Positions 9,128-20,376 of a stretch of 64,000 nt of DNA are shown here, one piece after another; the first letter of the stretch is position 1; each line of letters begins with the position of its first letter. The notes under the pieces were generated by a model. It was not told the DNA's origin. It was given only the letters and a program-made list of their open reading frames with translations, and made no database searches. This DNA comes from Ruegeria atlantica (GTDB lineage Bacteria; Pseudomonadota; Alphaproteobacteria; Rhodobacterales; Rhodobacteraceae). The stretch lies in the NCBI RefSeq assembly GCF_013032505.1, contig NZ_WQCG01000004.1:248001-312000 (forward strand). The letters run 5' to 3'. The position numbers and the translations under genes are program-made.

Positions 9128-10096
9128 ATGCCTGATCATCGCAAGCTATCCCCAAGTCTGATGCGTTCACTTGAGGTGTTCGTGGCCGTTGCAGAAACAG
9201 GTCAAATGCGGGCGGGCGCAAAGCTATTGAACCTGTCACAGCCAGCTGCGTCCCAGCACGTCACGGCGTTGGAAAAAGCCTTTGGCACTGTGCTTTTGGA
9301 TCGCAGTACGCGCCCGGCGCGGCTGACCCATGCGGGAGCGCGTTTGCATGGCAAAGCGCAGAAGATTCTGGATGCACTTTCGGACATGGAAACCGAATTG
9401 CGCCATGTCGGCCAGAAATCCCTGAGCTTGCTGCGGGTCGGAATTCAGGCCTCGATTGCTACGACACTGACGCCCTCTTTGGTCGCGTTTGCACAGCGGG
9501 AATTCAACGTCGAAGATATCACCCTGCATGCGGGTCAAAGCGGCAACCATGAACGCCTTTTAAGGACGAAACAAGCGGACCTTGCCATCACATCAAACCC
9601 ATTTCTGGATATGGATGGTTTAGAGCGTCACCACGTTCTGACCGAAAGATACCTTTTGGTCCTGCCGGAAACATATGACGGCCCGACAGACAGTCTGGAA
9701 GCGATCCAAACGCGACTTCCTTTGGTGCGCTTCGGAGATACAACCAACGCGGGCCGCCAGATTGCGCAGCATTTGCGCCGATTGCGGTTCGAACCCGACA
9801 GGGTCATTCAGGCGGACCGTTCCAGCATGGTTACGTCCTGTGTTTCCGCGGGGCAGGGGTTCAGCCTGCTGACGCCAACATTGCTGATCGATGGTTTGGT
9901 TGAGAACATGAGCTTGCAGCTGAAAGAGCTGCCTGTATCGGGTCTTTCGCGCACCTTGACGGTTGTCGCCAGAAAAGAAGAGCTGCAGAATTTTCCAAAA
10001 GCACTGGCGGAAATGTCCAGGCAAAAACTGGTGAAGCGCATCACCAGTCACATGGGCGGCATCGGAGCTAACAACGTAGAGTACGATTTGGTCTAG
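9128..10096 (+). CDS. LysR family transcriptional regulator (divergent from the demethylation operon)
   Basis: A 322-aa LysR-type regulator. An N-terminal winged helix (residues about 10-70; LKLLNLSQPAASQHVTALEK-like helix-turn-helix) is followed by a substrate-binding domain of periplasmic-binding-protein type. It is transcribed divergently from the mttB-flavoprotein-aminotransferase operon with a T-N11-A box between them, so it most likely activates that operon in response to a methylated amine or a breakdown product. The inducer is unknown. Its 3' end converges on the VOC gene with only 5 bp between the stops. Confidence 0.88.
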   Translation: MPDHRKLSPSLMRSLEVFVAVAETGQMRAGAKLLNLSQPAASQHVTALEKAFGTVLLDRSTRPARLTHAGARLHGKAQKILDALSDMETELRHVGQKSLSLLRVGIQASIATTLTPSLVAFAQREFNVEDITLHAGQSGNHERLLRTKQADLAITSNPFLDMDGLERHHVLTERYLLVLPETYDGPTDSLEAIQTRLPLVRFGDTTNAGRQIAQHLRRLRFEPDRVIQADRSSMVTSCVSAGQGFSLLTPTLLIDGLVENMSLQLKELPVSGLSRTLTVVARKEELQNFPKALAEMSRQKLVKRITSHMGGIGANNVEYDLV

Positions 10097-10101
10097 CGCA
10101 C

Positions 10102-10533
10102 CTAGGATTGGTCCAAAGTCGATACCTGTTGGTGAACTTCGACAACATTGCCTTCGGGGTCGCGAAAGAACACTTGGTGCCACTCTTTCGAAAACGCTGT
10201 GCCATAGTCCGAGTACGGGACACCATTTTCTTCAAGTATTTTAAGGACAGCGGGAAGATTATCTGTTCGGAACGCAATGTGTCCCCGGCTCACCGGGTTG
10301 ATGACCTGATCGTTTTTGAAGGCGACATTGAAATCCCGTTCCGCCAGATGCATCTGCATGCCGCCGTCCGTAGCAAAGCGAATTTGGCCATCATAGCCTG
10401 CATCTTTAGTGGCTTCGGAACGCGGGAAATTCTGCTGCGGAATATCATCCAAACCTAAGACGTTTGTATAAAAGTCATGCAGGCGATCTACATCGTCTGC
10501 CACCAGGTTAATATGATGAAATTCCAGCTTCAT
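10102..10533 (-). CDS. VOC family (glyoxalase/bleomycin-resistance fold) protein
   Basis: A 143-aa vicinal-oxygen-chelate domain. It begins with a beta-strand carrying LEFHHINLVADD, typical of the first metal His, has GHIAFRTDNLPAVL in the second module, and ends with FRDPEGNVVEVHQ, where the Glu is the usual last metal ligand. Such proteins include glyoxalase I, dioxygenases and fosfomycin-type resistance enzymes. The substrate cannot be told from sequence. It is a single gene converging on the LysR gene and has no clear operon partner. Confidence 0.8.
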   Translation of the reverse strand: MKLEFHHINLVADDVDRLHDFYTNVLGLDDIPQQNFPRSEATKDAGYDGQIRFATDGGMQMHLAERDFNVAFKNDQVINPVSRGHIAFRTDNLPAVLKILEENGVPYSDYGTAFSKEWHQVFFRDPEGNVVEVHQQVSTLDQS

Positions 10534-10690
10534 TTGGTTCCGTCTTTTTGTCGTTCAATTGGATATGCGCTTTGCGGAACGCCACAATGAACGGTGGGTG
10601 ATCAGATTTCGGGATACTGCCGACAGAGCTTGTGAACTTCAAGCTGGATTGAGTCTCGCTGTATGACTACTCTGAGAGCGCGTTCCCGGG

Positions 10691-10724
10691 TACAAAAAAA
10701 CGCCCGCTAAATGAGCGGGCGTTT
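10691..10724 (-). terminator. Rho-independent terminator of rpsO
   Basis: On the minus strand an 11-bp perfect stem (AAACGCCCGCT / AGCGGGCGTTT) with a 5-nt loop runs straight into a T run. It lies 28 bp after the rpsO stop codon. Confidence 0.88.
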
Positions 10725-10751
10725 GAATTCCAAAAACAGTTGGATCCGGTT

Positions 10752-11021
10752 TTAGCGGCGGATGCCCAGCTTTTTGATCAGGTCCTGGTAGCGCGCTTCT
10801 TCTTTGCCCTTCAGGTAGTCCAGCAGCTTACGACGCTGGGCGACCATTTTCAGCAGACCGCGACGACCGTGGTTGTCTTTTTTGTGGGTCTTGAAGTGCT
10901 CGGTCAGGGTGGTGATGCGCGAGGTCAGGATTGCAACCTGGACTTCTGGCGAACCGGTGTCGCCGTCCTTGGTTGCGAATTCTTTCATGACGCGTGCTTT
11001 TTCAGCGGCAGTAATCGACAT
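10752..11021 (-). CDS. rpsO: 30S ribosomal protein S15
   Basis: An 89-aa primary 16S rRNA-binding protein of the small-subunit platform. The sequence is canonical ([16 protein letters not shown] and the [19 protein letters not shown] stretch that contacts rRNA). The start at 11021 gives the standard length of 89 aa and has the Shine-Dalgarno AAAGGAG about 7 nt upstream; an in-frame ATG further upstream would add 19 non-conserved residues. In many bacteria it follows truB directly; here an RTX-type gene and a DUF1643 gene lie between truB and rpsO. Confidence 0.98.
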   Translation of the reverse strand: MSITAAEKARVMKEFATKDGDTGSPEVQVAILTSRITTLTEHFKTHKKDNHGRRGLLKMVAQRRKLLDYLKGKEEARYQDLIKKLGIRR

Positions 11022-11165
11022 CGGGGTCTCCTTTAAAAGGTTAGAGTTAATGGCGCAGGCCGGGATGTCGTCCAGCACAGGCCCATGGAGAAAAACGCAC
11101 CGATTCCGATGCAGATGCGCGCGTATAAGCGGATTTCATGCAAATGGCAAAGGGATTCTATTGCC

Positions 11166-12170
11166 TCAACCAAGCGCGTTGAGTTGCGACAGATCCTGCC
11201 CGCTGATCAGCTGGATGTCATCGAGGGTCAGCCCCTTGGCACCTAACAATTGGGCGGCGTCTTGCCCGTCGACAATAACATGGGTCAGGTTTTCGTTGTC
11301 GGCATCGGTCTCAATGCGGATCTCCGGGTCGTCCTCGCCCTTCCACGAGATCAGCAGTTTGTCCTGCCCAGGTTCAAAATCCATGACCTTGACGGTATCT
11401 TCGTCGTCCTCGGCGTTCAGGTGGATGCTGTCAGCGCCTTCGCCTCCGGTCACGATATCGCCGCCATGCGCAAATATGGTGTCATCGCCGGCACCACCGT
11501 TCAGGAAGTCGACAGAGTCTTCACTTTCGCCATCCTCGCCAGTCAAAACATCTTGGCCATCGCCGCCAAACAAAACATCTTCGCCGGCACCGCCATTCAG
11601 GGTGTCGTCGCCGAAACCGCCATGCACCGCATCCGCGCCTGTGCCACCTGTCAGGGTGTCGTTGTCCTGACCGCCATACAGGTTGTCATCCCCGTCGCCG
11701 CCATCCAGCTGATCCTCACCGAAATGGCCATAGAGAGAGTCGTTGCCATCATCACCAGACAGGATGTCATCATCATCCTCGCCATGCAAAACATCGTCGC
11801 CTTCGCTGCCCTGGATCGTATCACTGCCATCGCCGCCATGCAGGGTGTCATCACCCATACCCCCGAGCACCGTGTCGTCGCCACCGTAGCCGTTAATCTG
11901 GTCGTCGCCATCCTGACCGGTCAGAACGTTTGTGTCGTCGTCTCCGCTCACAACCAGATCGCCCTCAAATTCGGTGATAATGGTCCCGGTCGAAAGTTCA
12001 GGTTCTTCGACATTTTCGTCGATCTCCAGGAAATTGCCGTCAGAGACCTCTTGCGGCTCGTCTTCGATGGTCTCGTCTTCTTCGGTGCCGTCGTCGGCCT
12101 CGAGAATACCGCCCATCGCATAGGCTGCTCCGCCCATTGCGGCCAGGCTCAGGAACCCTAACAGAAACAT
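11166..12170 (-). CDS. RTX-type (hemolysin-type) calcium-binding repeat protein
   Basis: A 334-aa acidic protein. Residues 1-20 form a hydrophobic N-terminal segment (signal peptide or anchor), then comes an Asp/Glu-rich linker (22-60) and roughly 15 glycine-aspartate nonapeptide repeats of the GGxGxDxLx type from about 81 to 250. The C-terminal part, with VKVMDFEPGQDKLLISW, is the capping domain found after such repeats. In known RTX proteins these repeats fold on binding calcium outside the cell. I chose the start at 12170 because GGAGGG lies just upstream; a start 15 codons earlier has no ribosome site. No enzymatic domain is visible, so its role (surface protein, adhesin or calcium sensor) is open. 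It lies between DUF1643 and rpsO. Confidence 0.85.
   Translation of the reverse strand: MFLLGFLSLAAMGGAAYAMGGILEADDGTEEDETIEDEPQEVSDGNFLEIDENVEEPELSTGTIITEFEGDLVVSGDDDTNVLTGQDGDDQINGYGGDDTVLGGMGDDTLHGGDGSDTIQGSEGDDVLHGEDDDDILSGDDGNDSLYGHFGEDQLDGGDGDDNLYGGQDNDTLTGGTGADAVHGGFGDDTLNGGAGEDVLFGGDGQDVLTGEDGESEDSVDFLNGGAGDDTIFAHGGDIVTGGEGADSIHLNAEDDEDTVKVMDFEPGQDKLLISWKGEDDPEIRIETDADNENLTHVIVDGQDAAQLLGAKGLTLDDIQLISGQDLSQLNALG
11421..11930 (-). repeat. tandem RTX nonapeptide-coding repeats
   Basis: About 27-bp coding units for GGxGDDxLx-type nonapeptides repeat through the middle of the RTX gene (residues about 81-250). The repetition also opens a long antisense frame on the plus strand, which is an artefact. 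Confidence 0.8.
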
Positions 12171-12265
12171 GGTAACCCTCCGAGAACGCACTGCTCCGAG
12201 GGTGAAATATCCCATGCGATCAGTCAGTTGGTCAAAGCCAAGCTGAACTTGTGGTTAACCGTCGG

Positions 12266-12769
12266 TCACCACGGTTCGGGCTGTTGGGTATAGGCGATGT
12301 AAAGCGGATGCTTGGGGTGTCCGGCCTTGGTCAGCCCTAAATGAAACAGTTGCTGACCGGTGCCGCGCAGAAGCGTCTCAACCGCCGGGCCGCGGTCCAG
12401 ATGCGCACCATGGGTGCCCCATGCGGCGATGACCTGATCGGCCCATTGAACACCATCCAATATGGCCGCGTCATTCTCGGGCCCAACCGGGTCGCCGGCA
12501 GCGCGCATCTTGCGCGGGTCGGTATCGCGCCAGGCAAAGATGTTGGTCACCTGAAACGCACCAAACCCCAACGCCCGCGCCCGACGCTCACAACGTTCGA
12601 CCGTGGGGTCATTCTGCACCTCGGTTGCGGTAGAGGGGTTCAGCATCACGAACAACGCCTTGCGCCCGTGCGGGTCCCAGATGCGGGTGAGGCTATAGCG
12701 ATATTTCTCGCAGTCGGAATAGATGGCGGTCGAGGGCGCGTCGCCCTTGGTGTGCGTTCGGGTGATCAT
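12266..12769 (-). CDS. DUF1643 domain-containing protein
   Basis: A 167-aa protein with the DUF1643 hallmarks: YRYSLTRIWDP near the start, FVMLNPSTATEVQNDPTVERC (the conserved MLNPSTA block) and TNIFAWRDTDP in the middle. The family has no settled function. It begins 21 bp after the truB stop on the same strand and is probably co-transcribed with truB, an arrangement that may reflect a nucleic-acid-related job, though this is only context. Confidence 0.85.
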   Translation of the reverse strand: MITRTHTKGDAPSTAIYSDCEKYRYSLTRIWDPHGRKALFVMLNPSTATEVQNDPTVERCERRARALGFGAFQVTNIFAWRDTDPRKMRAAGDPVGPENDAAILDGVQWADQVIAAWGTHGAHLDRGPAVETLLRGTGQQLFHLGLTKAGHPKHPLYIAYTQQPEPW

Positions 12770-12790
12770 GCCTTTCGCCTAACACGTGGA

Positions 12791-13696
12791 TTAGTTGACG
12801 AACACCCGGCTGGGATGCAATTCGCCGGATTTATAGATGCCCACGGCCACAGCCTTGCCGTCGAGCGAGGCCCAGGCCTCATCTCCGTATTCCGCGTCCG
12901 AGGCCAGCACCATTCCCGGATTGCCGTTGCGCAGGCGGGTAGCACCTTCGGGGGTGCATTGCAGTTCCGGCAAATCTGCAAGACCGGTTTCCAGCGGGTG
13001 CAGGTATTCGTCCAGCGCAGTGGTCTTTGCCATCTCGTCGATCTGTTCGATGCTCAACCCGTCTTCGACATCGAATGGGCCAGACCAGATGCGGCGCAGT
13101 TCCCGGACGTGTCCGTGGCAACCCAGCGCTGCGCCCAGATCGCGGGCGATTGAGCGGACATAGCCGCCCTTGCCGCAGGTCATTTCCAATGTCACGTGGT
13201 CTTCGTCGGGGCGGTCGACCAAAATCAACTCCTCAACCCATAGCGGTCGCGCGGCCAGTTCCACATCTTCGCCATCGCGGGCCAGCTTATAGGCGCGCTG
13301 GCCGTCGATTTTCACGGCCGAGAACTTGGGTGGGACCTGCATGATATCACCCAGAAACGGGGCCAGCGCCTGTTTGATATCGTCATCCAAAGGGCGCGCA
13401 TCGCTGCTCGCAATCACTTCTCCTTCGGCATCATCGGTATTGGTGGCCTGACCCAAACGCACAGTGAATGTGTATGCTTTCAACGCGTCGGTGATATAGG
13501 GAACGGTTTTGGTCGCCTCGCCCAAAGCTACGGCCAGAACGCCGGTTGCTTCGGGGTCCAGCGTGCCCGCATGGCCCGCTTTCTTGGCATCCATCGCCCA
13601 CCTAACCTTGTTGACCACAGCGGTCGAGGTCATGCCCGCGGGCTTGTCCACCACCAGCCAACCGGAAATGTCGCGACCCTTGCGTTTGCGTCCCAT
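12791..13696 (-). CDS. truB: tRNA pseudouridine(55) synthase TruB
   Basis: A 301-aa enzyme that isomerises U55 in the T-loop of tRNAs. The catalytic motif [15 protein letters not shown] carries the invariant Asp about residue 46, and [13 protein letters not shown] at the N-terminus is the family's KPxGxTS block. Length is normal for the bacterial enzyme. It is followed by the DUF1643 gene. On the upstream side, the glycosidase-like gene and rbfA on the same strand suggest a translation-related transcription unit (rbfA - glycosidase - truB). Confidence 0.97.
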   Translation of the reverse strand: MGRKRKGRDISGWLVVDKPAGMTSTAVVNKVRWAMDAKKAGHAGTLDPEATGVLAVALGEATKTVPYITDALKAYTFTVRLGQATNTDDAEGEVIASSDARPLDDDIKQALAPFLGDIMQVPPKFSAVKIDGQRAYKLARDGEDVELAARPLWVEELILVDRPDEDHVTLEMTCGKGGYVRSIARDLGAALGCHGHVRELRRIWSGPFDVEDGLSIEQIDEMAKTTALDEYLHPLETGLADLPELQCTPEGATRLRNGNPGMVLASDAEYGDEAWASLDGKAVAVGIYKSGELHPSRVFVN

Positions 13697-13756
13697 TCTA
13701 CACCTTGAATCTTGTCGAGGCGCGCGACCTAGCGGATCGCTCTGCCGCTGTCAATT

Positions 13757-14494
13757 TCAGGGCGTATCTTCGACCACGCCCACAATCGGGCCAAGCGAAA
13801 ACCCGACATCCGACCGATTGCCCGCGCGTTCATACATCCGGGAGATATTGCCGTCGAAGAACAGTGCATTTGGCGTTTCCAGCACATCCCTGAACAGGCT
13901 GCCGAACTCATGAAAGGTGACATAGTCATCCGAGATCGCAAAAACTACCCGTGTCCCATCCGCGCTGGTACCAACGCCGTTGCGGACATAGCGCGAGGTC
14001 GAATCGGGCAGGAATCGCGGGTGCAATTCCCCGTCGATGACCAGCATAGGACCGGATTGCGTGGCAAAACGGCATTGTGGAGCCTGATCAACGTATTCCA
14101 AGGTTTCGAACACGTCGGCACGGCCCTCGCGGATGCAAAACACCCCGTTCGGCAGCAAGCCGAAATTGCCGGGACCGGCATTCGGGATCACACGCATCTG
14201 TTCCTGGCTGTCTTCGACGTAATGTCCGACAGGCGAGCGGTCGTCATGATACATGCCAGCATTCATTGCAAATGCCAGACGCTTTCCCTGTGGGGCCAGT
14301 GCCTCGTTCACAGATGAGAAATGGCCCAGCACGTCGCCTTCCTCATCGTTGAGAAATAAACGCAGCTCTTCGCCAACGGCGTCCACCTCGCAAATGGTGT
14401 ACCGCTTGTCCTCATGGGTCACCTTTTCGCACGTAACCGCAGAGGCTTGCGCGGCCCAGAAGACCGCGCCCAAAATGACAAATGTGCGGATCAC
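13757..14494 (-). CDS. exported phosphodiester glycosidase (NAGPA/DUF2233-like) protein
   Basis: A 245-aa protein with a Sec signal peptide ([19 protein letters not shown]). The body has the NAGPA-type signature blocks [27 protein letters not shown] and [16 protein letters not shown]. Family members cleave phosphodiester-linked sugars; the natural substrate in bacteria is mostly unknown. Its ATG overlaps the rbfA stop by 4 bp (ATGA), so it is translationally coupled to a ribosome-maturation gene although it is exported. It probably sits there as an operon passenger rather than acting in ribosome assembly. Confidence 0.85.
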   Translation of the reverse strand: MIRTFVILGAVFWAAQASAVTCEKVTHEDKRYTICEVDAVGEELRLFLNDEEGDVLGHFSSVNEALAPQGKRLAFAMNAGMYHDDRSPVGHYVEDSQEQMRVIPNAGPGNFGLLPNGVFCIREGRADVFETLEYVDQAPQCRFATQSGPMLVIDGELHPRFLPDSTSRYVRNGVGTSADGTRVVFAISDDYVTFHEFGSLFRDVLETPNALFFDGNISRMYERAGNRSDVGFSLGPIVGVVEDTP

Positions 14495-14886
14495 TCGTCC
14501 AGATCGCGGCGCACCGCGTCCTGATCGAACATGCGACGTGTGTCGTCCAGTCGATCAAACGTGTCATCCAGACGGAACCGCAGATCGGGCGAGAATTTCA
14601 GGCCGACCTTTTTGCCAACCATGCGTCGCAGCTCGCCCTTGTTGCGGGCGAGAAGCTCGATCACATCCTCCTGCCCCTTGCCGCCCAGAGGCAGCACATA
14701 GGCGGTCGCGATCTTCAGATCAGGTGAGGTGCGCACCTCGCCTACAGTGATCGACATACGGTTCAGGTCGGGGTCGTGGACATCTCCGCGCGCCAGAACC
14801 TCGGACAGGGTGCGGCGGATCAGTTCGCCGACGCGCAGTTGTCGTTGGGACGGGCCGGGGCCATCGTGGAATTTGTTCTTTGCCAT
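14491..14886 (-). CDS. rbfA: 30S ribosome-binding factor A
   Basis: A 131-aa KH-like domain protein that aids late 30S maturation and cold adaptation by binding near 16S rRNA helix 1. Recognisable blocks: [16 protein letters not shown] at the N-terminus, [20 protein letters not shown] in the middle and [18 protein letters not shown] at the C-terminus. Length fits alphaproteobacterial RbfA. It is divergent from dapB across about 90 bp and is the first gene of the rbfA - glycosidase-like - truB series. Confidence 0.96.
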   Translation of the reverse strand: MAKNKFHDGPGPSQRQLRVGELIRRTLSEVLARGDVHDPDLNRMSITVGEVRTSPDLKIATAYVLPLGGKGQEDVIELLARNKGELRRMVGKKVGLKFSPDLRFRLDDTFDRLDDTRRMFDQDAVRRDLDE

Positions 14887-14977
14887 ATCCCCGATCTAAG
14901 CGCAAAGCAGGGCTTTGCCAAGCGGGCGCGAACCGGGTAGGAGGCTTTGAGCCGAATTCAACAAGAGGACCAGCGCA

Positions 14978-15787
14978 ATGACCCATATTCCGGGGATCGT
15001 CATCACAGGGGCTTCGGGCCGTATGGGGCAGATGCTGATCAAGACAGTGACCGACAGCGATCAGGCGCGTCTGGTCGGTGTGGTCGAGCGTATTGGCCAT
15101 GACTGGGTCGGTCAGGATGTGGGTGAAGCAATGGGTGGTCAGGCGTTGGGTGTGAAAGTCACCGATGATCCGCTGGAGGCGTTTGCACAGGCGCAGGCTG
15201 TGATCGATTTCACCGCACCTGAGGCTACGCTGGAGTTTGCGGCACTGGCCGCGCAAGCCCGTTGCGTGCATGTGATCGGCACCACCGGCATGACGGATGA
15301 ACAGATCGCCGCGCTGGAACCGGCCTCACGCCATGCGGTGATCGTGCGCGCGGGGAACATGAGCCTTGGCGTCAATCTGCTGGTGCAACTGACCAAAAAG
15401 GTCGCCGCTGCGCTGGATGAGGATTTCGACATCGAAGTGATCGAAGGGCATCATCACCATAAAGTCGACGCACCCTCGGGTACCGCGTTGATGCTGGGCG
15501 AGGCTGCTGCCGAGGGGCGAGGCGTCAATCTGGCGGACGTGTCTGACCGGGGCCGCGACGGCATCACCGGCGCCCGCAAGCGGGGCGACATCGGTTTTCA
15601 CGCCATTCGCGGCGGCGACATCGTGGGTGAGCATGACGTCCTGTTTGCAGCGCCCGGTGAGCGCATCGTCCTTCGCCATCTGGCGACCGACCGTGCGATC
15701 TTTGCCCGTGGCGCGCTGAAGGCGGCACTGTGGGGGCAGGGCAAAGCGCCAGGTCAGTATGACATGGTGGATGTGCTGGGGCTTTAA
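14978..15787 (+). CDS. dapB: 4-hydroxy-tetrahydrodipicolinate reductase
   Basis: A 269-aa enzyme of lysine/diaminopimelate synthesis that reduces the dihydrodipicolinate-level intermediate with NAD(P)H. The Rossmann motif [10 protein letters not shown] is at the N-terminus, and the substrate/catalytic stretch [15 protein letters not shown] (general-acid His and Lys) is intact. AACAAGAGGACC before the ATG gives a ribosome site. It ends 6 bp from the convergent Tat-signal gene, so terminators must overlap coding sequence there. Confidence 0.97.
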   Translation: MTHIPGIVITGASGRMGQMLIKTVTDSDQARLVGVVERIGHDWVGQDVGEAMGGQALGVKVTDDPLEAFAQAQAVIDFTAPEATLEFAALAAQARCVHVIGTTGMTDEQIAALEPASRHAVIVRAGNMSLGVNLLVQLTKKVAAALDEDFDIEVIEGHHHHKVDAPSGTALMLGEAAAEGRGVNLADVSDRGRDGITGARKRGDIGFHAIRGGDIVGEHDVLFAAPGERIVLRHLATDRAIFARGALKAALWGQGKAPGQYDMVDVLGL

Positions 15788-15793
15788 TCGCCT

Positions 15794-16651
15794 TTAGCGG
15801 AACGCCGCAATACCAGGCGGTTCGGCGCCTTCGTCCTCGATCCGTGAAAACAGTGCGCCTAATCGCTGATCCCAGGTCGGGTACTGGCCTGTACGTGCAT
15901 ATGTCAGGCGTTCGGCCCCTATAGATATGCCAAGGGGTGCTGCCTGCCCGCCAATCACAACCTCGCCGATTTCGGTCCAATTGTCCGACGGCGGGTAAGC
16001 GGTGGGAGCTGTTTCATCCGTGCCGCCCAGCCGATAGTAGACGCCCATTGTCACAAGATACTCATCACCAAACGGGTCGGGGAAGAAAAAGCCCGAGGCA
16101 TCGCGTGCAGCCAATGCCTCGGCCTCATCGCGCAACAGAACCTTTTCGGTGAATGGCAAGCCTAACCCGTCCAGCACCGGGCGCATGTCATCGGCTTGCG
16201 GCACACTGACAAATGCGATGCGGGACGGGTCGAGGTCAAAGCTTTGAGTCAGAATTTGCATCATCAGCCGGGTCATGGCTTGCCCATCAGCATCAGCGGG
16301 ATGACAGCCGACCTCGTGAAACATCGGCAACACATCGGCACGTGACTTTTCGTCAACATCCGCAACGCGCGCCAAAGGCTGAATCACATAAGCGCCCGAA
16401 GGCAGAACGGACTGATCGAAATCATGCCGCAACCCGCCATTATAGTCGTCGACCCCCGAGGCCAGCGACAGGGGCTCAGCCTCATTAAAACCAAGCTCGG
16501 AGAACGCGGTTCTCAGTTGATTGAGTGTATTTTCGAACTCCTGTTCGAACGTGTCATTCTGGTCAGCTGCAGCAGCCCCGACGCTCGGAAGCAGGGTTCC
16601 GACCGTTGCTGCGGTTCCAAGCTGAACCACCCGACGCCTGTTCAATCCCAT
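15794..16651 (-). CDS. Tat-exported protein of unknown function
   Basis: A 285-aa protein that begins with a twin-arginine signal (NRRRVVQLGTAATVGTLLP, cleavage after about VGAAAA). I chose the ATG at 16651 because GGGGAGG lies upstream and it puts the RR motif near the N-terminus; the frame extends 19 codons further up without a ribosome site. I do not recognise the mature domain firmly. The order PMFHEVG ... SRIAFVSVPQADD ... LPFTEKVLLRDEAEAL ... ASGFFFPDP faintly recalls the catalytic core of alanyl-tRNA synthetases, without a tRNA-binding part. An exported aaRS-like fold would be odd, so treat this as a lead only. It has no operon partner. Confidence 0.7.
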   Translation of the reverse strand: MGLNRRRVVQLGTAATVGTLLPSVGAAAADQNDTFEQEFENTLNQLRTAFSELGFNEAEPLSLASGVDDYNGGLRHDFDQSVLPSGAYVIQPLARVADVDEKSRADVLPMFHEVGCHPADADGQAMTRLMMQILTQSFDLDPSRIAFVSVPQADDMRPVLDGLGLPFTEKVLLRDEAEALAARDASGFFFPDPFGDEYLVTMGVYYRLGGTDETAPTAYPPSDNWTEIGEVVIGGQAAPLGISIGAERLTYARTGQYPTWDQRLGALFSRIEDEGAEPPGIAAFR

Positions 16652-16757
16652 CAGAGGCCTCCCCTTTGAACTGGATACGGTCGAGCGTATCACAGATGTG
16701 GCCGCCAACGGTTAAGGGATTGTGAAAATGCGCGATACTGGCGTTTTGCCCAGTAAT

Positions 16758-17422
16758 TCATAGGTCCTTGATTTTGTCGGCTTGGAGCGGGCAGGCGAGA
16801 TACACGCCAAATTCAGTCCCGATATCGGCACTGACACGGGCGTGAACCTTGCCTTGCCGGTCGAGGAAACGCTGATTGTCTTCGACCGGGAAAATCCCCT
16901 CGTGCCAAATGCCGGGATGGATATAGAGACCTCGCGATCCGTCGCACCAAAACGCCACGACTTTGTCGGGCGTCAGATTGTCACCGGGCAACGCGACGGG
17001 CACGATGAAAGGCTTGTTATCCAGCGGCCAAAACATCTGCCCGCCATCGGGGTGATAGTTCATGTGCCACAGAACTACCTGATCGCGCGGGGCGGTCTGC
17101 TGGTCGGTCTGCGCCTTTTGCGGATCTGCAGACCAGCCCAGAACATAATGTCCTTTGACGGCTTCGTTCTCACCATAGAGCACGTCGCCATGCCAGTCGC
17201 ATTTGAACGTGCCTTCGACCCAGCCGCCCTCGTCACCGGTTCCTTCGTCAATCGGTCTCCAGCCCTGCTGCGGCCAGCGCACAATTTCGATCTCAAAGGA
17301 ATCGGGGTCATCGACAAGACAGCCATAACCTTTCACAGACTCTTCCGTGGCCCGGATCAGAGGAACCTCATGCCAGGGTAGAGACGGTTTTGAGCTGGCT
17401 TCAAAAATGTATTCCGGTGCGC

Positions 17423-17426
<4 letters not shown>
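16758..17426 (-). CDS. ureidoglycolate lyase (AllA)-like cupin protein, third gene of the tmp operon
   Basis: A 222-aa protein whose C-terminal half resembles the AllA/ureidoglycolate lyase cupin fold: VALPGDNLTPDKVVAFWCDG, then GLYIHPGIWHEGIFPVEDNQ with the His residues expected at the active site. It is longer than standard AllA (about 165 aa), with a Trp-rich N-terminal part. Its ATG overlaps the tmpB stop by 4 bp, so it belongs to the tmpA-tmpB unit. No other allantoin or purine genes are in the window, so a role in ureide breakdown is unlikely. It may process a phosphonate- or betaine-derived intermediate. Function unknown. Confidence 0.75.
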
Positions 17427-20100
<2,674 letters not shown>

Positions 20101-20104
20101 GCGA

Positions 20105-20287
20105 TCAGAAATCGATCGCGATGCCTTTCTTCTCCCAATCGCCATAGCGGGCCGGATCGGGGCCATCACGACCGCCCAGTTCCTTGGGCATCTTTTTCGC
20201 CTCGGCCTCGGCTTTTTTGCGGCGCTCTTCGGCTTCGGCCAGGGCGCGCTGGGCGGCGGGCGGCAGGTCTTTGTGGTCGTCACTCAT
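20105..20287 (-). CDS. DUF1674 / SdhAF4-like succinate dehydrogenase assembly protein
   Basis: A 60-aa protein ending in the DUF1674 signature (PKELGGRDGPDPARYGDWE followed by KKGIAIDF). Mitochondrial Sdh8/SDHAF4 of this family binds the flavinated SdhA subunit and protects it during complex II assembly; bacterial homologues are thought to act alike. The first 35 residues are charged and Ala/Lys/Glu-rich, likely flexible. The start at 20287 has AAGGAA upstream. It converges with the LysR gene (4 bp between stops) and is divergent from the rRNA methyltransferase. Confidence 0.87.
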   Translation of the reverse strand: MSDDHKDLPPAAQRALAEAEERRKKAEAEAKKMPKELGGRDGPDPARYGDWEKKGIAIDF

Positions 20288-20376
20288 GACATCGGGTTCC
20301 TTTCCGTGCATGGGCTTGATATACGCGCGCGTCCGCCATTGGCAATGCGGGCGAGGTTTTTATCAAAGGCGATTCC

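Noticed and set aside
11421..11930. CRISPR-like or satellite repeat array
   Set aside because: The periodicity is protein-coding (nonapeptide RTX units) with no conserved repeat/spacer pattern.
11250..12161. Long plus-strand open frame opposite the RTX gene
   Set aside because: It exists because the antisense of the repetitive GGxGxD codons has few stops; the minus-strand reading gives a coherent RTX protein with signal and cap.
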